From: Algoriphagus locisalis
GTDB lineage: Bacteria > Bacteroidota > Bacteroidia > Cytophagales > Cyclobacteriaceae
Assembly: GCF_900116615.1 (NCBI RefSeq)
Contig: NZ_FPBF01000004.1
Location: forward strand, 186,001-250,000
Reading direction: 5' to 3'
DNA length: 64,000 nt
Below are positions 60,840 through 64,000 of the stretch, piece by piece. Within the stretch, counting starts at the first letter, position 1. The number at the start of each line of letters is the position of its first letter. The translations under genes were made by a program, and so were the position numbers. The notes below the pieces were generated by a model, which saw only the letters and a program-made list of their open reading frames with translations, was not told the DNA's origin and ran no database searches.

Positions 60840-60937
60840 GATTATAAATCTGGTTGTTCTGTTTCACAAATAGAATGTCAGCTGCAGTAAGGAGACTGCA
60901 TTGGATTAGGCCCAAGCCTTGAACCAAGTAAGCATTT

Positions 60938-60974
60938 GCGTTCTCTGCGTAGCCTCTGTGTCCTTAGTGGTTTA
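60938..60974 (+). repeat. TTCTCTGCG/CCTCTGTG intergenic repeat
   Basis: GCGTTCTCTGCGTAGCCTCT followed by GTGTCCTTAGTGGTTTA: a degenerate tandem unit, the sense counterpart of the element at 57121-57150. No function is assigned. Confidence 0.5.
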
Positions 60975-60996
60975 AAAATCACCAAGCATAAAAAAG

Positions 60997-61023
60997 CCCG
61001 TCCTCATCTGAGGACGGGTTTTT
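60997..61023. terminator. Bidirectional terminator beside the TonB receptor gene
   Basis: CCCGTCCTCA (60997-61006) and TGAGGACGGG (61009-61018), with T runs on the plus side and A runs (T on the minus strand) on the other. Confidence 0.85.
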
Positions 61024-61058
61024 CTCTTGTAACCCAATCTACTATTTACGGTCTTTAA

Positions 61059-63560
61059 TTACTTGTTTTGCTGCATCTCAGCTCCGCCGCCTTCACTTCC
61101 ACCTTCTTTCAAGTCATCATTGGATATTGACTTCTTTCTTCTTGGCTTCTGATCCACGCTTAGCTTACCGATTCTGTAGCTGAAGTTGATCTTGAAGTTC
61201 ATGTTACGCATGATGTTCGTACTGTTCTGAACGATTGTCGGAGTGATGATTTCATTTTCCATCTTAAACTCTCTGGTTAGGAAGTTATCTGCACCGAAGC
61301 CAATAGTACCTCTCTTCTCGTCAAACTGCTTATTAATCCCCATTCCATACATGTAAAATCCTCCAGAAGTACCTTGTAATTGAACCTGACGTCCTCTAGC
61401 AAAGGTGAATGCCTGGATCTGCCAATCGTTTGGAAGCGTATAGTTCCCAAAGAGTCTTCCGCTGATTACGAAGCCGCTATTTGTATCCGAGCTAAGTTCG
61501 TTTCCAAGATTAGCATAGTACGCATCCACACTACCATTTAATGAAAGCTTATTGCTAATACTGATATTCGTGAAAATGTTAGTTCCATAGGCTCTTTCAT
61601 AACCTATATTATCATATCCTGTGTAGATAACGCCATCTTCAGCCACGGTTCTCACTGCCTGTATTGAGCCAGTAGTATTTCTAAAGAATCCTGAGAAACT
61701 AACCATTGTGCTCTTGAAGAAGGTACTATAACCTACTTCGTAATTGTCTGTGAATTCAGGGTCAAGTTCAGGGTTACCCTGAGAAATCTGTAACGGGTTT
61801 GAGGATTCTATATTAGGGTTCAAAAACCTTAGAGATGGACGAGAAATTCTTCTATTATAAGAAGCCTTGATCATGTTGCCATTCGCCAGATTCCTACTCA
61901 AGTTCAAACTTGGAACAAATGTACCGTAAGAAGGAATCTCAGTGGGAGTCGTTTCTGTTTTGAAATCTGCACTGATTGTAGTGTATTCATAGCGCAGGCC
62001 CGGCTTGATTGTGTAGTTCTTGAAGAGCGTAGTAGTGTAAGACACATATCCTGCAGTGACATTCTGATCGTAGTTGAATGCATTACTCAAGTTTGGATTT
62101 GGATCTTCTACATATGCCCCATCCGCTCCTTCAGCCTCAAAGTAAGCGAAATCAGAATATGCTTTTCTTAAGATGTTTTTAGCTCCGTATTCCAGAATTG
62201 ATTTACCGTCTTTTCCAAGTGGCTCAACAAAGTCAAGCTGTACAGTAAACTCTTCATTTTTGCTTGGATTGTCATTTTTCAATCTAGAAATGATAGTCGC
62301 TAAGTCCTCTTCAAAAAGCGTATTTACAAAAGAATTTTCTCCATTATTTCGGCTATATAGCGTTAGCAAGGATATATCCTTTCCCTTTTTCTCAAAGGTT
62401 TTGGTATAGTTTAAACTCACATCAATAGAATTTGAGTTGTCTTTTGTCTCTGTCTCTCTTAGCGCATTTCTGACTAGATTGCCATCTAGGAAATTCTGAG
62501 TAAGGAAATCGTTTTGACTGGAGCTTCTATTTCTGATACCAAAATTCACAGCACCCGTCAGGAAGTTGTATTTATCAATCTCATAATCAACTCCGAAATT
62601 ATATCTGCCAAAAAGGTTATTACTTTTAGTGTCAGCACTTTGGATAACAGAAGAGGTAGTCCCGTCTTCATTCATAGTCATCTGAGAATTTTCGAAGCTG
62701 CCATTGATATTGTAACCAGCCCTACCAAATCCACCTAGTGTAAATCCGAATTTCCCTTTTCTTGCACTTGCATTCAGTCCAAAATCAGAACCTCTCAAGC
62801 CTGTACCCGTACGGATATTCGCAGACATTCCCTGAAGGTTATTCTTTTTGGTAATGATGTTGATCACACCGGAAGTACCTTCCGCGTCGTATTTGGCAGA
62901 AGGTGAAGTAATCACTTCTACTTCTTTGATTTCGTCCGCTGGTATCTGCTTCAATGCATCTGTAATGCTACTTGCTGCAATGGCAGAAGGTCGGCCATCG
63001 ATTAACACTGTGATATTGCTACTTCCTCTCATAGATACGTTACCATCCAGATCTACAGAAAGCATAGGCACTCGTCTTAGTACGTCTGTACCATCGCCAC
63101 CTGCAGTGGTTTTATCATTTTCAGCTTTGTAGATCGTACGATCCACACGCTCTTCGATCAGATCCCGCTGACCTTGCACCGTCACTTCTTCCAGCGCTAA
63201 GCCTTCGTCACTGATTTCGATTTCACCGACATTGACATCTCCAGTCTTTGACAGTACTTGGATTCCGCTGACAGTTTTTGTTTCAAAACCCAAAAAACTG
63301 ATTTTCAAATCGTATGTTCCAGGCTCCATGCCCGTAATGAAAAACTTCCCATCACCATCTGCTACAGCTCCTGCGACGTTTGTCTCACTACCAGCCGCAT
63401 AAAGCGCAGCTGTAGCGTAGCCTACTGGCTCACCTGTACTTGCATCCTTGGCAACACCAATGATTTTGGCGGGAGTGTTGGATTTCTCCGATGCCTGATG
63501 AGCCATTACAGCACTGCTGGTCAGAAGAAAAAAAGCGATAATGTTAAATAAATTTTTCAT
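61059..63560 (-). CDS. TonB-dependent receptor, outer membrane beta-barrel family
   Basis: The 833-residue outer-membrane protein has a signal peptide (about 1-20). A CarboxypepD-regulatory-like domain lies at about 30-110 (DASTGEPVGYATAALYAAGS, EPGTYDLKISFLGFETK). The plug domain follows (DVLRRVPMLSVDLDGNVSMR, SPSAKYDAEGTSGVINIITK). The 22-strand barrel ends in KINFSYRIGKL and a short charged tail. It imports a ligand using TonB energy; the ligand is unknown, and no SusD partner is visible. Confidence 0.9.
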   Translation of the reverse strand: MKNLFNIIAFFLLTSSAVMAHQASEKSNTPAKIIGVAKDASTGEPVGYATAALYAAGSETNVAGAVADGDGKFFITGMEPGTYDLKISFLGFETKTVSGIQVLSKTGDVNVGEIEISDEGLALEEVTVQGQRDLIEERVDRTIYKAENDKTTAGGDGTDVLRRVPMLSVDLDGNVSMRGSSNITVLIDGRPSAIAASSITDALKQIPADEIKEVEVITSPSAKYDAEGTSGVINIITKKNNLQGMSANIRTGTGLRGSDFGLNASARKGKFGFTLGGFGRAGYNINGSFENSQMTMNEDGTTSSVIQSADTKSNNLFGRYNFGVDYEIDKYNFLTGAVNFGIRNRSSSQNDFLTQNFLDGNLVRNALRETETKDNSNSIDVSLNYTKTFEKKGKDISLLTLYSRNNGENSFVNTLFEEDLATIISRLKNDNPSKNEEFTVQLDFVEPLGKDGKSILEYGAKNILRKAYSDFAYFEAEGADGAYVEDPNPNLSNAFNYDQNVTAGYVSYTTTLFKNYTIKPGLRYEYTTISADFKTETTPTEIPSYGTFVPSLNLSRNLANGNMIKASYNRRISRPSLRFLNPNIESSNPLQISQGNPELDPEFTDNYEVGYSTFFKSTMVSFSGFFRNTTGSIQAVRTVAEDGVIYTGYDNIGYERAYGTNIFTNISISNKLSLNGSVDAYYANLGNELSSDTNSGFVISGRLFGNYTLPNDWQIQAFTFARGRQVQLQGTSGGFYMYGMGINKQFDEKRGTIGFGADNFLTREFKMENEIITPTIVQNSTNIMRNMNFKINFSYRIGKLSVDQKPRRKKSISNDDLKEGGSEGGGAEMQQNK

Positions 63561-63892
63561 TTGTAGTAGATAGTTGCTCTATAGTACCGGTGAGCTTTTA
63601 GTTGTATTCACAAAAGAGTCCATTCATGATCACCGGATATTCTCACTTCTTGGACCTCGTGCTTGTTGATACCTCAAAACAACAGGGTTTGTTTCGCAGT
63701 TTTTGGGCAAATAGACGGCTAGTGCAGTTTCATCGACAGACACCCACTTTCATCAGACAAAACCCTTAAAACAATCTGCGAGTCAGTTTATCTATTCGAA
63801 TGGACTGTTGGCAGTCTTAATCAGCTTATTCGTAGATTAGATTTTATATAAAGGTGTCCTTTCTGTTAGTTTGGATACTGAAAATCAGATTT
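63561..63892. other. Intergenic region between divergent TonB receptor and histidine kinase genes
   Basis: There are no ORFs. It presumably holds both promoters; I see no exact TAnnTTTG element in either direction. Confidence 0.5.
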
Positions 63893-64000
63893 ATGATCAA
63901 CCTAAGTCCTAAAAGACGAGTTTCGATTCTAGTACATATTCTGGGCTGGTCCATGCTCAGCACAGTGCTTCTCTTACTGTCTCCGCTTTCTTGGCGGGTG
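63893..64000 (+). CDS. N-terminus of a probable sensor histidine kinase (cut by window end)
   Basis: From the ATG at 63893 the first 36 codons are open to the end of the window. They read MINLSPKRRVSILVHILGWS and then a hydrophobic segment (TVLLLLSPLSW). The basic start followed by VHILGW and a membrane helix is typical of Bacteroidota LytS-type histidine kinases, but the rest is outside the window. Confidence 0.45.
   Translation, partial: MINLSPKRRVSILVHILGWSMLSTVLLLLSPLSWRV

Noticed and set aside
1-64000. CRISPR arrays or cas genes
   Set aside because: No regularly spaced repeats of 24-40 bases and no Cas-like proteins were seen.

Overview
The window is a piece of a Bacteroidota chromosome, most likely Cytophagales of the Cyclobacteriaceae/Algoriphagus type. 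This is inferred from gene content, not from a search. The clues are Bacteroidota-type promoters (TAnnTTTG at about -7), few purine-rich Shine-Dalgarno sequences, a CarboxypepD-plug TonB receptor, DUF5683 next to parAB-dapB-lepB, large SpvB/RHS proteins, and a Bacteroides-type tra operon.

Left part, accessory (1 to about 25,100). A decayed stretch (1-530) holds two copies of a 25-bp palindrome-containing repeat and the 3' end of an XRE-type regulator gene. A five-gene minus-strand operon follows (672-10,143). In transcription order it encodes two secreted fibre-like proteins with coiled-coil tails, an SpvB/YD-repeat protein, a large RHS-core protein with a variable C-terminal toxin-like domain, and a small overlapping gene that looks like its immunity protein. 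Next come a radC gene with its catalytic middle deleted and a plus-strand tra block (11,265-22,768). That block encodes DUF4134/TraE, DUF4133/TraF, the TraG (VirB4) ATPase, three tandem TraI-like proteins, TraJ, TraK, TraM, TraN and small regulators. I find no relaxase, coupling protein or integrase, so the block is either a remnant or one arm of a larger element. An AbiEi/AbiEii pair (22,818-24,310) with a perfect palindromic operator closes the region. It is followed by about 1.2 kb without an intact gene, which contains a second operator-like palindrome and gene debris.

Right part, core chromosome (about 25,100-64,000). parA-parB-DUF5683-dapB-lepB form a plus-strand cluster. Then come ung, apaG, two methyltransferases, a coiled-coil membrane protein, the rpsF-rpsR-rplI ribosomal operon and tRNA-Gln(TTG). 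A catabolic and unknown stretch follows: class V aminotransferase, EcsC, a Cys-motif protein and an M14 peptidase. Next are prs, rplY, pth and a SAM-I riboswitch in front of a trans-sulfuration enzyme. After these come a CBS protein, cutC, an aspartylglucosaminidase-type hydrolase, a creatininase-family amidohydrolase, a 1174-residue FG-GAP/ASPIC lipoprotein, an OmpA/TPR-like protein, a PspC protein, a glycosyltransferase, a YbaB protein, hisS, a 47-residue basic protein, a phosphoesterase, a rhodanese-aldehyde dehydrogenase pair, pdhB, a TonB-dependent receptor and the first 36 codons of a probable histidine kinase.

The least explained material lies in the left 25 kb: the RHS/fibre operon with its unclassified toxin-like tail, the pared-down tra module beside it, and the paired AbiE operators around decayed DNA. 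Smaller regulatory curiosities on the right are a terminator-like hairpin inside the DUF5683 signal-peptide codons and a promoter-plus-terminator leader upstream of the M14 peptidase.
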